Below, piece after piece: positions 26,378 to 39,400 of a stretch of 64,000 nucleotides of DNA (the first letter of the stretch is position 1; each line of letters starts with the position of its first letter). A model generated the notes under the pieces. It saw nothing but the letters and a program-made list of their open reading frames with translations, searched no databases and was not told the origin of the DNA. The position numbers were made by a program, and so were the translations under genes. The stretch covers positions 41,232,623-41,296,622 of the forward strand of contig OV277861.1 of NCBI GenBank assembly GCA_922989275.2. The letters are read 5' to 3'. Source of the stretch: Gari tellinella. Lineage: Eukaryota > Mollusca > Bivalvia > Cardiida > Psammobiidae.

Positions 26378-26824
26378 TTAAACGTGTCCGCGGCCGGACT
26401 AAGTGGTTCAGTCATGATATACCAGAAGAAATAGTTCAATGTACACGCTGATGGTAGCTTAAAGCAGGCTAAATATGAACGAAAATGAACCTGAAGGCAC
26501 ATTTTGCTGCACTTTCAACCCGCTTTAAGTGTTTATCTTTAATACTAGAAACGAACTATGAGGTAAGGGGTTAAACAGATAGTTATTTATTGGAATTACA
26601 ATTTACATAATTATATACAGTAACAAATATACAGTAAAGCTCCCCTAATACATGTACGACCAACTTTAAAATATACTTTTTACAAGTTTTCACAAGTTCT
26701 GTTTTTCCTCAGTCATATTGAGCTAGAGACATTTGATATGTTTAAGAATAAGAATTATTATAGTATTGACTTCAATTAAAAACGATTAAACAAACTAGAT
26801 TGTTTTGGTTCGAGCGTTTACATA

Positions 26825-28298
26825 CGAGGGCTGCTCCAAAACATCGTAGACTTTCGTTATAAAATTGTTATTTATAACAGCAGAGACAAACGCTCGTCAT
26901 AGTTTATAAAAATAGGGATTAAGTAAGCCTGTGTGAAATTTTGACGCACTATCTTAAAAACTGGCTAGTGCAGATTAGTTTGAAACACCCTACCCGTGCA
27001 ACCCCGGCGCACACTATAGTTACGTAATGACGTTATCGACGTCAACGTTACTCTTTTTCAAAATATTCGCCGTGATAAGCGATGCATTCGCTGTTTCGCA
27101 CAACCGGTTAACTTGTCATATACGCTGGCGAACAATGCCTTTCTTCATTCCTCACAAGACTCAATGTTTCTTGTTTCAGCTTCTCAAAGTTTTCAAACTT
27201 AAGTCATAGTAACTGAAATTTCAGGCATATAAATACGACGAAATCTGATGGGGCTATGTCAGTGATGTATGGCACATGTGCAAGCTTTCGAAAAATCCAC
27301 CACGAAAATTTTGAATTGTTTATACTGGGAAGTGTGGCACCGAACGTTATCCTGGTGGAATATGATGCTGTCAACTTGAATTTCAAGGTTGTCAATGAAC
27401 CCTCTGGTCGCTTCTTTCGTATCGAAATGTGGCATGCAAGAGATCTGTGAGATGAATTTGTTGAGAAATGCCTGCTCTCTCGCATACCGTTGCAAACCTG
27501 GACATGTCTTTCTTTTTTTCTGCACTTAGCAAGCGAGACATCCACCTAGTATAGCCTCTCGAGATGTTAAGTTTCTCAAGCAAAATCCGATGTAAAGACG
27601 AGTTGCTGACCCCAACGATTTCAACAATTTTTATCACCGCAAGATGCTGATCACCATTGATGACGCACCTCACGTCTTTCTACAATTTAGCCGTCAATTC
27701 ATATCAGCCATCCCGTCTTTGTAAACTAATTTTCAATCCATCCTTCTGAAAAATGCTTATGCTGTTTGGAGATCAGAGAACAAGATGCTGATTTATACTT
27801 TTCTGTTGATTGCAGTTTTTTAAACGTCTGTGTCGGGGTCATATTTAACCTAACACAGTATTCTATAACATTTTGCTGCGCCGCATTTTCCGTTTGCGTC
27901 GTCAATTCTAGCGTTATCAGAACACGGTACCATTCGCGATAACTCTATAGATGTTTTCAAACTACCGCTACGTTAATGATATTTTCCAGGATGACGTCAT
28001 ACATAGCAACGTCAACGTTCATGACGCAATTTTGCGCGAATTCAAACTAGAAGTTGCATTGTAGGAGGTTGAAAGATGCACACATTTAAATCTACCTGCA
28101 AGATTTTTGCGTGCGCCGCACAATCTTACCAGCAATTAATATTTGCTAATAAATAAGGGTCAAGTTTGTTAATGAACCTCAATCTTTATTCTACAAATGT
28201 GAAAATGTTTGAAATAGCATCAGTAAAAAAATCATAGAAATAATACGTCGGGTTCCTCAAAAAAAAAATTTGTCCACGGTGTTTTGGGACAGCCCTCG
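26825..28298 (-). mobile_element. mariner-type transposon, 1474 bp, dead
   Basis: Terminal inverted repeats CGAGGGCTGCTCCAAAACAT (26825) and the inverted GTTTTGGGACAGCCCTCG (ending 28298), flanked by TA on both sides (26823-26824 and 28299-28300), as expected for Tc1/mariner. The minus strand between carries a fragmented mariner transposase (27204-27673). The fragment lacks the first catalytic aspartate block, so the element cannot encode an active enzyme. Confidence 0.88.
27204..27673 (-). pseudogene. mariner (DD34D) transposase, frameshifted and internally deleted
   Basis: Three overlapping minus frames give the family's landmarks in order. Helix-turn-helix VIKIVEIVGVSNSSLHRILL and the linker TRWMSRLLSAEKKKD lie at 27392-27673. 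Next come PHFDTKEATRGF and then IIFHQDNVRCHTSQ with the second catalytic D (27259-27525). Last is HVPYITDIAPSDF with the third catalytic D (27204-27545 frame). Counting across the last frame change there are 34 residues between the second and third aspartates, the mariner signature. The TGDE-type first aspartate block is degraded, and roughly 80-90 residues between HFDTK and the FHQDN motif are missing. Full-length family proteins are about 345 residues. Confidence 0.88.
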
Positions 28299-28300
28299 TA

Positions 28301-30182
28301 TTGAGACCTTAATATTACCAAATACATAATCACAAACATATTTATACAATGCTGCAAATCGTGTTGCCAAACCAATCTCAATCTGTATCAAAGGTTTCTA
28401 TATATCAAAATGTTTGTACAAGTATGTTAATTTTGAAACTGCATGTTGAAGTGTTGATATATGTGGGCCAATGTCGTTTTTGAAGATGGCGTCGAAGATG
28501 GCCGCAACGCACATGAACATACTACAATTACAATTGTTTGCTTGTGGTACAACTAATCGTGATGTCAGTGCGCTTTGAACTTTTCAAAAGGGTCATATTA
28601 TCCACTAAATGTGATTAATGACTGTTTAACCCTTCTAATATGGCCAACAATGTATTTAAACTAGCAACCAAGATGGCCACCATAAGCATAAAAAGCATCA
28701 CGCACACACTAAATTTAACATTTATTTCTTATGGTTTTACTAACAGTGATGACTATGAACGTTGTACTTCACAAAAGAGTCATACTATTCACTTAATGAG
28801 TCTAAAGACCGTTTTAACCTTATAATGTTAACACTATATTCAAATATGTCGTCAAAAATGGCCGCTACAATCATGAACGAGAGCACTGCAAACGGTACAT
28901 AATACGCCCACCGGCAAACACGAAATAACTTAAATGAAGCATGTGGTAAATGAACCTGATAGTTTTACCAATGAGTTTAACCCTTAGTTAAAACAGGGTT
29001 TAATCCATTCAAATTTGTAGACACTTTAATGTTGGAATACAACATAGTGAACATATTCTAGTATAGCTGGATAAATCCAGGGCAGATAACTCTGAACACA
29101 ATGGTTTGATTTCACGCAAATCTGAATCTATTTTAGGATAACTATACTCATATATATTGTGTGCAAGTATTTCAAAATTAATTTCAAAAACTGTAATTGC
29201 TAGAGTGAGATCACCGAAAAGAAATTAAAGATATGTCCTTCTCAACATGTCAAGTGCAGATAACTCTTGACCAATTACACGATATTGACCATAATTGAAG
29301 CTTTCGAGAACTTATCGCCATATTTAATTTACAAAGTTTTATCAAAACCCATTTTAATTTGTAGGCATTAGAGCACAAACAATACTATAAAAAAGCCTAT
29401 CTAGAATATTTGAGTACAACAAGGGCAGATGTATAACAATTGCCTTCTTATAGTTTGACAAAATTTTATCAAAATCCATTTCAATTTGTAGGCATTAGAG
29501 CACAAATACTTCTGAAATAAAGCATTTCTTGAATAGTTGAGTACAACAATGGCAGATACCTCTTTACAAACAAATCTGATTTCAACAATAAATAAATCCC
29601 TTCAAGAACTTGTGTAATCGAAACCAATTCAAACCTGTCGTTGATATGGTGTAAACACTGTTAAATAAGCCTTCTATAGCGTATCTGGGTACATCTAGGG
29701 TATATAACTATGTACCGACAAATGTTATGTAATTGAAAATTGACTCGGCTTCAGATCTTAATGCAAATATCATTTGCGTGACGTTTCATTATATCCTTTT
29801 AATAGTTTTTTTAGTAACTCCGGACAAACTTTTTATAGCATATCTAAGTACATCATAGGCAGATGACTCTGTAATGACCAATCAAATGAATTTCAAATTT
29901 GATTCAGTTTTAAAGCTTGAATCATATCATATTTGTTTGAAAATTCATCAATATCCTTCCAATTTCTTACTTGATGTTGACGAACTAACGAAAGGATGGG
30001 GTCCAGGGCCACGCCAATGTAGGAATATAACAACGTTTGTATTAGAATGTTCTTATCGATTCAACTTAAATACATGACAACATAATTTGAACATTACAAC
30101 AGAGACATAATACTCACTACATGTGTCGACCTTTTTGCCCTGATACTACGAACAGAAAGATGGGGACAAACCCGCCTGTACA
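28301..30182. repeat. Intron E-F: AAGATGGC patches and decayed GGGCAGATAACTCT array
   Basis: 28480-28870 holds scattered AAGATGGCGTCGAAGATGGC-like motifs (also at 22140-22740 and 30590). From about 29080 to 29880, ACTCT-type GGGCAGATAACTCT motifs recur about every 130-170 nt (29090, 29260, 29420, 29550, 29860), a decayed relative of the core array in 57828-59367. No gene. Confidence 0.55.
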
Positions 30183-30460
30183 GCCTGTATAGCTCAGTGG
30201 TAGAGCGTCCGCTTGCAGCGCGGGAGGTTGCGGGTTCAATCCCCGGCCGGGTCAAACCAAATACTTGAAAATTGGTAGTAATGGCTTCCCTCCTTGGCGC
30301 TCAGGATTTCGGGTTAGCATTACGACTGGTTCGTCGGTGTCAGGATAAAGTGACCGGCCGGGTACAGTCCAAATGGTGCACCTAAAAAGTGTCCCTTCTC
30401 ATAATCATGAGGATTGATGGCGTAGAAGTAATAAATAGAAATAGAAAGAAGGCATAGACA
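30183..30460 (+). mobile_element. tRNA-derived SINE
   Basis: The tRNA-like head GCCTGTATAGCTCAGTGGTA (A box) with TCCGC/GCGGG anticodon stem and B box GGTTCAATCCC (30233-30243). The anticodon loop would read GCA, but the acceptor halves do not pair, so it is not a working tRNA. The body contains CTGGTTCGTCGGTGTCAGGA and AAAGTGACCGGCCGGG, a conserved-core-like segment, and ends in an AGAAATAGAAAG-type tail. Likely copied by a LINE partner. Confidence 0.8.
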
Positions 30461-31535
30461 CATTAACGAACATTCTATTACAATCAATTTAATATGGTTT
30501 GATTTAAAGAGAGCAATGGACTTTTAACATTGCAGAAAGCGTCTAACTCTTTTGCCTTGAACAAAATATTCAATATTGCGTCCAAGATGGCTGCAATTTA
30601 TATAAACTTTCACGAACATCCTTACATCATGTATAACAGTTGCCTTCTTATAGTTGGACTAAAAGTACTAACAATGGATTTTGAATGCTACTAAAGAGAC
30701 AGACATATTAGTCACTAAATGTATATGAAGACTGTGTAATCTTTTTGTAAATACGCACACATGGGTTCTCTTCTATGTTTACCATTTACACTGACCCATA
30801 TGAAAACGTTATACTTTTTTGTTTGAATATCTGTTTCGTAAGCGTACATGTTGCTGTAAGATTTACTCATGGTTATCACGATTTCATATTCAGGTTTTTT
30901 TCACCGACAAGTCAACATTTGCTGCTTAGCACTTATAATAACAAATTAATTTGTTTGACCAAACTATTGCATTAAGTGATGCCAAGTCTTTCTTAAAATG
31001 CTCTAGACACACTATTTACAATCTAGTGAACCGATACAAAACTATTTGGTCTGTCGGGGACCGTGCAAGACCCGGTCACGTTTGTATTATTTGTGCGTAT
31101 TATCGTAATTCGCCGTCTTCAGAATTGTGATAAGCTTAAAGGCCGAGAAGGTTTCAAGACGACGCTGTATGTTTCCTTATACATTCTGTCAGTACCAACC
31201 AATACATATATCTTTAAAATACTTAGCTGAATATCACTTAGTAAGTTTTAATAAGAACTATTTACATCTGATATTTTCTATTTATAGGAAACTAAGTTTT
31301 ATTTACAAAATGTATATACACTTTTTTCTCAATCCACTGATTAAACAAATTTGTTTGACCATTTAAAATACGGTTGAAATAAATGCCTTCATGTATAGTA
31401 CCAGTAAGTGCAACAGTGCAACTTGGATTAATAGTCTCGTATTTATAAAGTCGATTATGATTTCATTGATCTCACAGTTGCATCACATTGCTTGCTTGCT
31501 CACCTTATTAACAAACATGCATTGTCTGTTTGCAG

Positions 31536-31670
31536 CATGCCCAGATTTTACCTATGGCCAACATTGTTTGAATGCATGTGGAAACTGTAAAAACAAAGAA
31601 ACTTGCAATTCAGAAAATGGACATTGTGTTCAGTGTGAGGCAGGGTACCAATCACCGTTGTGCAAGAAAG
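31536..31670 (+). CDS. Exon F: EGF-like domain, class X
   Basis: Acceptor CTGTTTGCAG, donor GTAAAC at 31671; 135 nt, 45 codons, phase 1-1. Reads CPDFTYGQHCLNACGNCKNK, then CNSENGHCVQCEAGYQSPLC and KK, very close to exon D (QCETGYQAPFCKK). It lies 10.5 kb after exon E, the intron being filled by the TTAA-flanked element, the mariner relic and the SINE. A 3.85-kb inverted-repeat element begins 73 nt after the donor (31744). Confidence 0.88.
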
Positions 31671-34600
31671 GTAAACATTTTGCGAATATGAGCTGCTTAC
31701 TGAAAGACACTTTTGAAAGAACGAATTATTATAGAGTATATATGGGCCGTTCCATGCGAAAACCAGCATTAGTGACAAAAAATGTCATTTTTAGTTTTTA
31801 ACGTTTTCTAAATCTACAATTATTTCTGAGCAGTATAAAAGTTATTTGACGATTTTCTAATGCATATTAAGAACGTTAGAGCTATCTAAAGTCAGAGGGT
31901 ATCTTCGTTTTGAGCGACGTTACGTTCAAGGTTTTGACGTCATGTTTGATACGCTTGGTTGCACATGTATTGATGTCATGTTTGACGTATGTTTAACAAA
32001 CGTGTATTGTATACGTTTTTATTTCATAAATTTTCACTTAAAACTCAAATACAGTTAGATGATTTATATTCACAAATTTATACTATGATTAATACAGTAA
32101 AATCTCTCTATTACGGCCACTAAATTACATAGTTTAGTTGGTGCTTTAGGCAGATGAATGCTTTTATAGCAAGATGAAAGTAACACAGAAAGCTCATTTA
32201 CTTTTTCCTCGCTTTAAGATGTCACCTGTCTCTATAGATATTTTACTTCCAAGATTCCGTCCTAACAATTTACGGGTACATGCGTCACATATAAAGTTAA
32301 ACATGTGCCGCATATAAAGCTTAACTGGGCGTTGACACAGCTCATGCTGCCTAACACATATTCGCACACGTCTGTACAAATGAATGAACGAATAGATGAC
32401 TTTATTTAAATACATTTCCTCAGTTCTTTGATTGAATCCCATTTCATTGTACTCAACAGGCGTGAAAATTACTGTAAAAGCATAAAATAAATGTCATAGC
32501 CATCTCACTCTCCCTAGAGAGGCTCTGACATACTCATACCTGAGACCTTTTTCAATGGGTATTTCTAACGCAACTATTAAATATAAGAAACGAGCACCAT
32601 ATGAGATACTGCAATGATTCTTTGCTAGAGGTACGAACAGCCTGATTAGGTGTTACATGTATCTCCGAAAGTATTGTTGTCAGCAAGTTTCGTAAAAATC
32701 AGGTTTATGCAATTTTAAATTGCAAGAAAATTAAGATGAGTGTCAATCAGTTTGTGTCCAAATCAAATGCTGTCTGACGCAGCGTCTTATTTGGATCCAA
32801 ACCGTTTGCAATTTCTAATGATGTCGGGGCTATAACAGGCAAAGGGTTAAATATGTAGAGACAAAGCAGTTTAAATAATAGCAGATGAAAGAAACATGCA
32901 GATTAAAAAACTGAAAAAGTAGATCTATAGACCCAACATGACAAAGTGAGAGATTGTTACAGCAGACAGTCATATGTCCAAAACTTGGGCAGATATATCA
33001 GGGCAGGCTAGAAACCCCATGAAAAAAGCAAAAGCGAAATCTTTCTACATGGTAGATCCAGAAATAAAGTGAAAATTAGAAAACACCGTTTTTGTAGCAC
33101 GACGGGAACCAGACTTAGCGAGGCACACGATATTAGATACACAAGCATTACATCACATAATCTTATGGTTATATGACGTCATATTGTGACGCTGATCGGC
33201 ATGTAGAAATTTCCCACGGTCGTGTGTAGAAATACAGTAGCACATCCTAAAATCGGACACAAACACCAACAATTCCCTAACATGTAGTCGTCCAATGTAG
33301 CACGGTTATATTACTGAAAGCTCATATAAGAGCTCTCTGCAACACAACCACAACCCAAAATGCAACCATTCGTCGTTAGACCCCCTTTCAATCCCCAGAA
33401 GTGTCCGGATATCATAGGTACACCTGTAATATGATCGATCAAGACACGTTCGAGCCCTAAATAAGAGAAGACGGCAGACCACCTTTTATGCAAACAGCTC
33501 ACAATCACATCAGACCCTGAGTGTCTCAGCCCCTAATTTGTGTGTTAATACTGCCTTCGTCGCTCATTCAAACCACCAACATGGACTACAGCCTCGGCAC
33601 TACACAAGGAATCACGTCGGCTTGGCGTTTTAAATATATCTGTGTGTTGCCGTTTGAATAAGACCGAATTCATTTATCAGTGTAGCTATAACGTTGTCTG
33701 CTGTTACGCTTTCTAGTTCCTTGAGATTAGAATTGTTTCCTAATCAAAATGAACAAAACTACAGACGTTGACCTTGTGTCTGTAAGACGAATATGATGCC
33801 CCTGTAGTTGCATGCACCGTAGTTGCTAAATATTGAAGCAGATCAAATTCCTGAGCACATGTAAATATTGGGTATATATGTTCACTCTGCAAAATTGTTA
33901 ACAAGTGTGCGAGGTGATAGACGGACAAAGTATGTACCGTTGCACAAACCTTATAATGCAAACATGGATTCAATTCAACTGGTTGTAATTCTATGAAAAA
34001 AGGCAGATCAAAATTTGATCACATGCATATCTCTGACATATGTGCCTGGAAATAGTCTGCAAAATTATAAGGTTGTAGTTTAAAAGCTCTAGGACTGGAG
34101 GAGTAAGTGCACAAAGTCAGTACTGTACTGTATATGGGGGGACGTACGGAAAGACAGGGGTATTTTAACAGTATAACACTCAATTAAGTTTATTTCAAAA
34201 GAAAAACAGTCACTAGTCAGACACTGAGAGTACCGTGTTCGATGCTGAAAATGTTAAGACCCATGCAGGGATAAATTTAGAAATCAGAAGAACGAGTCCT
34301 CGGGATGCACATTCTGTAAAATAAAAAGCCATTGAGACAAAAATAGTGCCCTTAAAAGACATTACCCCAGTCCATTCATTGATTCAAACCCCGGTTGTTC
34401 TCACTAGGCGTGAAAATAACTGCATAGCTTGGGAAAAGTGTGCTCAGCCAATGTCAGCAATCTCAAGTTTTCTATATAGAGGCCCTGACATACTCACACT
34501 CGAGGGTTTTTTCAATGGGTTTTTACTAACCAAAATATCAAATATAAAGTGCGGGCTTCACATGAAACGCCGAAATTATTCTTTGCCTAAACATCTGTAC

Positions 34601-34709
34601 TGTTAAAAGCATGCTGCATGCTTTGACTGAACCTTTGTACGGTGTCCAAGGTTCAAACTTAGCCCATCACTCGTTGCATATTTAGTTATGGAAAAAGGTG
34701 ACCACTTAA

Positions 34710-34763
34710 GCTGGTTGAAAGTAAAGCAGAATGCGGATTAACTCGCATTCTGATCTACTTTCA
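34710..34763. repeat. Hairpin MITE, TTGAAAGTAAAGCAGAATGCG family, copy 1
   Basis: GGTTGAAAGTAAAGCAGAAT and the inverted ATTCTGATCTACTTTCAACC form a stem with an 8-nt loop. Copy 2 is at 45296-45355. Confidence 0.65.
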
Positions 34764-35427
34764 ACCTATTCACCTGTTTTAAACTGCACTCTACTAGTAT
34801 AGTTATGTTACATGTATATATCAATTTTATGAATTTATAAGGTGAAGCAAATCTTTTCAGCAGAGGAATAAATCAATCGGTGGCCTAGAAAGGCCGTTTA
34901 AAAGTTACTGGTTCATGGGACTCACAACTTTTCAACATTTGAGTCCCTGGCAAGTTTAATGAGAATAGTTTTGAACTCGCCCGCGTAAAAATTCATACTA
35001 TACATGTACTAGCCACATATACCCATCTACACACAACTTCAATACAGCTGATCAGTAACCGCAATTCAGCGCATCTTACGTTGCACTTATTTTTATGCAA
35101 GTTAATCTCGACGACATGTCTTCCTACCAATGCATAACAATAGGAATGTATTTCAAAATAGATCTGGTCATCTAGATCTAGATCTACTCTAGCCAAACCT
35201 TATTTTCAAAAATTATGGCGCCATTGATTTGGTGGGCGTGTCGAGCGGTTGAGTTGAAGATTATTTCTTGAGTAAATTCATCAATAAAAACATCAGCACA
35301 TACCAAATCATTATCGTAATGTGTTAAATTAATATCAAATTTGAGTAAATCATATCCAAAAATAACAACTAACTTCGATTTTTGAACCCTTTTACCTTCA
35401 AAATACATAATAAACACAGGCGCATAA

Positions 35428-35479
35428 TATGGAACGCCTCGACTGTCTTATGTTAAGAACACAGTCGAGGCGTTCCATA
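35428..35479. repeat. Perfect 19-bp inverted repeat
   Basis: TATGGAACGCCTCGACTGT at 35428-35446 and its exact reverse complement at 35461-35479, separated by 14 nt. Lies near the right end of the 34-bp-TIR element. Confidence 0.85.
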
Positions 35480-35829
35480 CGCATAGACTCGCAAGTCTGA
35501 GGTTAAATATTGATTTTTTTTTACGTCACTTTTAATCTGGTTTTACCGTGATGACGTCGTATGTCACTAATGCAGGTTTTCGCATGGAACGGCCCATATA
35601 CATGTATATACTTTGACTAAAAGGAAACTATGCCTTTAAGTATTTTAGATTTGATTATTCAAATCATCTCGCCATCATAACATACTATAAACATTTATCT
35701 TTGCGGCAAAACGTGATTGTATTATCGTTTTCCATTTCGGGTGAATATTACACACAATTCTGTCCAACAAATTGCACAATAGATGTTTCCACCATGAAAC
35801 ATGAATGACATTGAATGCTATACAGTTTT

Positions 35830-36400
35830 ATTTTTGCTAGGAGACGCTCACATTGATACGCATTGTGAAGGTTTTGAAAATTGTTAATGAACTCATCCCT
35901 CGGCCAAGAGCATCCCAAGTGTGTTCTAGAGGGTTGAGGTTTGTTGACAGAGGACAAGATGTTTATTCTTTTAATGTTAAGAAATTGCAGAATAAGCATT
36001 GCCGTGAGGGTTCTTGCATTATCAAGAATTAACCTAGCAGATTCATTAACACTGCTTGCGGGAACTGCTACTGGTCTAAGGATGTAATCAATGTAGCCTT
36101 TGGGCATTTAGATTACCTTGTACAAATACTAGATCCGTCGTTTCGTTTTCAGTGGTCCTGCCCCTCACTATGTCGATTCCTTTGAAGAACACATGTGTCA
36201 GCAAATCGCACTCACATAGGCTCGTGTCTTGAAAAATTTCTACAGTAATTGTGGAATTAGATTTAACCGAGATTCGTAAGTGAAGACAACTCGGTACTAT
36301 TCAGTTATTCTCCATCCATCTGTACTAAAGTGGTACCAGTTTCAATGCTCTTCACTGTGACGTTAAGGCACGAGAGGGACTTCTAAGTCAAATCGTACAA
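35830..36400 (-). pseudogene. Tc1-like (IS630-type) transposase relic
   Basis: On the minus strand the order of motifs fits the DDE domain of Tc1-like transposases: a decayed TYESRLNL (for TDESRF), then VQGNLNAQR in one frame, GYIDYILRPVAVP and LILDNARTLTA (second aspartate, 36021-36023) in the frame 35748-36107, then LNPLEHTWDALGRGM (third acidic site region, 35898-35940) in another frame. At least two frameshifts and stops. No terminal repeats of its own were found. Adjacent to, but outside, the 34-bp-TIR element. Confidence 0.78.
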
Positions 36401-39400
36401 ATGCTTCAACGTAGACTCAGAGTCGTAACTCGGTTTAAACAATATTGCCTTGCAAGATCAGTAGCAGCTTGGTATTGACATCGAACATGTGCTAACTCAA
36501 TATAGCGGCCTACACTGACGCGAGAAGTACTTATTTGGCAATGAAAAGATGCTAGCTCTGCGATTAAACAAACTCCGAACTACGTTTGCAATGAAAGTAT
36601 CAAGTGCTAAGTATGATAAAAAATGAGAGTTTCCAATTATCGCGTAAACGAGCAAAGGTCGACGCATTTTCTAAATACAATGTAATAATGATATCTGGAA
36701 ACAGGAACATGCCGTTTTGGGGACAATTTTAAACGCAACAATTAGTTAAAAAGTATTGCATCATGTTATACCATTCCAAGTTTGAAGGAATTAAGGGAAG
36801 AAGAGGGAAAGTTTCTAAAACTATCTTTATCTTATAATGTATACTCAGAAAAATAATTTAATGTGTAAGTTCAGCTATCTTTTTTTAAAATGTAAATGTA
36901 TTTTTGAATAACAACAGTTAATGCATATGTAGATCCATCCTTTAAAGTAAGCAATGAAGAAAAATAGTCAATATACACAAACACGGTTTTGGTTGAATAA
37001 ACTAAAGCGAACAGGTATCAAAAGCTCTGTTTTTCAACGTGCACTGGATTTTACACACAGTTGATATTCCCTAAAGATTCTCTGAACAATGATTTCCATT
37101 ACGGCGAATTCAGATTTTTTATTTAGAGCAAAATTGTAGTGCCTATTGCATCAAACACGTTACTTGAAAATAAACGCAGTTCGCTCTTGATTTCCCGATC
37201 GCTGGTCAGATCCAACGTCACAATGCGGCTGAGTTTGACATTAGCAAAAGCGTCAGCAGGTTGTAGTTGTTGAACCTGGACATGGAGGGTGTACTGTAGA
37301 AACAGTGTTAAATATCGTTTATATGTCACATCTTATGGCACGACGTCGGCAGTTTGATTCCGCAGTATCGCTAAATACGTAGTGACTTTGCACAGACATA
37401 TGGTTACTATAGCTCTATTCAAACCTTCAGACGCAGACTTCATGTTGCAAAATCTGCAGGCTAAAAGATATGACGTTGGATGTGATTAGCGATGTCATCT
37501 AGACTAAGTGTTTGCCCATGACCATTTGTCATTTTAATGTCAACGTTTGTCAGGAATATTTTGTGACAGAGCATGACCGATTTAGATAGGGTTCATCGCT
37601 CGTATAACCCTTTGGACATTTATATCGTTAAGTTCGGGGCTCTGACCGATGTGAGGTACAGGGATGTTATTGTAGACTATATTGTGAGATTCTACATTCT
37701 CGCGTCCAAACTCAAACTTATTTAACACCCATGAGACATGGTGGATCGCCAGATATAGGATCGCAATCGGGGCCTAAATGACTGTAGTAGAGACATTCGT
37801 ATTTAAAAAGAACACAGAATACCAATAGCATACAACGGGGTTTCTTTATCAGCTTTCCCTGCAGATCCAAGGAAGTGACTAATGCATGTGGTGGACATAT
37901 CCGATAGCAACTGTGATTTGAAAAAAAAGTACACGATAGAGCGTTTGGTTTATTGTTTTAATACCCGATCAACTAGTCCGACGCATGCACATTTTAGGGT
38001 AAATATGCTGTATGGTATTTCGTTTTATTGCGCATATATTACATTTAGGCGAATTACGAAATCATGGTGGTGGAATATGGTTAAATTTATTAGGTTAACA
38101 AGAGGCAGTCAACAAAATTTATGATAATATCAATAATGTATAATGTTCCTATTTTTGAACAGGACTAAATAGCAGGTAATATAAATTCCTATATTAGGCA
38201 ACAAGACTATGCCATTTTTTCTGACTGTGAAACAAGTAAACCCGTTAATTATGATAAATAGTATATTGCTTCTTGTTGAACCATACCAAAAGTATATATG
38301 TTATAAAAAGGGCTATTAATCCACCTAAAATTGTTTAATTTCCAAGAAATCTTGGCAATAAATGCTACTATGTGAAATCGAACCATTGCATATATACATA
38401 TATAGAATGAACTCTATTAAAAATTGATTCACATAACAAATATTCTAACAGGGCTCTAATCCTACGACATATAAACAAAGAATATCGAGAAACGTTCTTT
38501 GTTCCGCGATAATGCACTGCAAGCGCGGCAGTTAATCGACTGTCCCATTTGCTTCACGCGTGTATTTCTTGAAAATTTCTTAAAGCATGTGATGTTAACA
38601 CGTAGTGAATCTCACCTCGTTTGCACACACAGGCAACATTAATTTCACATTTCTAAAGCTGTAAATTATGTGGCTCTGACATAAAGATGCCCGGACATGA
38701 TGTAAATGGTATCATTGTTTTTCATTTCATTGTGAATGTTGAAGCATTAATGACTTGGAATATTTGTTTCCATTGTGGATTTTGCCATTTGCTCGTAATA
38801 CATAATACAGGGGTAAAAAAATCGTGTGAAGTAAGCATAACAGCCAAAATAAAATGGTCACTGACAACGCTTCTGGCTTGGCGTATTCTCCTAAATAAGT
38901 ATTTTCATTACAAAAGTAATTTTTAATCCATATTAGAGGTTGGTAACAAGTGTAACCTGAAAGGAACATTAGAGCATTACAGAAGCAACGCAACAAAAAC
39001 GATTCAATAAGCTCATCCTCCTCTGCGAAAGGTATCAACAAGTCCCGCCCTCTCGATAAAAATTGCGCCTATACGAATAAAACGTCTTTTTTTCAATAGA
39101 TTCTTAACAAAGTTCTTAATTGTAAAGTGTAGTGCAGTGCACAATAACATTAATGATTGCTGACCATTAGACGACGGAACTACGCTCTTTTAAATCAAAT
39201 TGATGTTTTGTCCAAAATATAATTCAAAGAACAATAGAGATAATTAAATCAAACTTTATAAACATATAACACTTGCTCAGACTGAGGGAAGTGTGTAATA
39301 ACCGTTACCCTTAATGGCAAATGAACGGAGTTAAAATCCTTTGTATAAAATAGATTATAGGTATAACATAGAGAGCAATACATACATTAGCAACGAATGT

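Larger units (their letters stand above)
31744..35595. mobile_element. 3.85-kb element bounded by 34-bp terminal inverted repeats
   Basis: Left end GGGCCGTTCCATGCGAAAAC continuing to TTAGTGACA (31777). Right end TGTCACTAATGC through GTTTTCGCATGGAACGGCCC (35562-35595) is its reverse complement with one mismatch. Both sides are in ATAT-rich sequence, so the target duplication (ATAT?) is uncertain. The interior has TGACGTCA-like patches near both ends, nested hairpins and two copies of a ~170-bp dispersed repeat (32440-32640 and 34390-34590, sharing AGGCGTGAAAAT and CTGACATACTCA). No transposase found. Confidence 0.65.

Noticed and set aside
30183..30253. Possible functional tRNA with GCA anticodon
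   Set aside because: The acceptor stem halves do not pair, and a SINE-type body and A-rich tail follow.
38727..39041. 104-codon minus-strand frame with hydrophobic stretches
   Set aside because: No start context, splice sites or motif; composition like surrounding AT-rich DNA.
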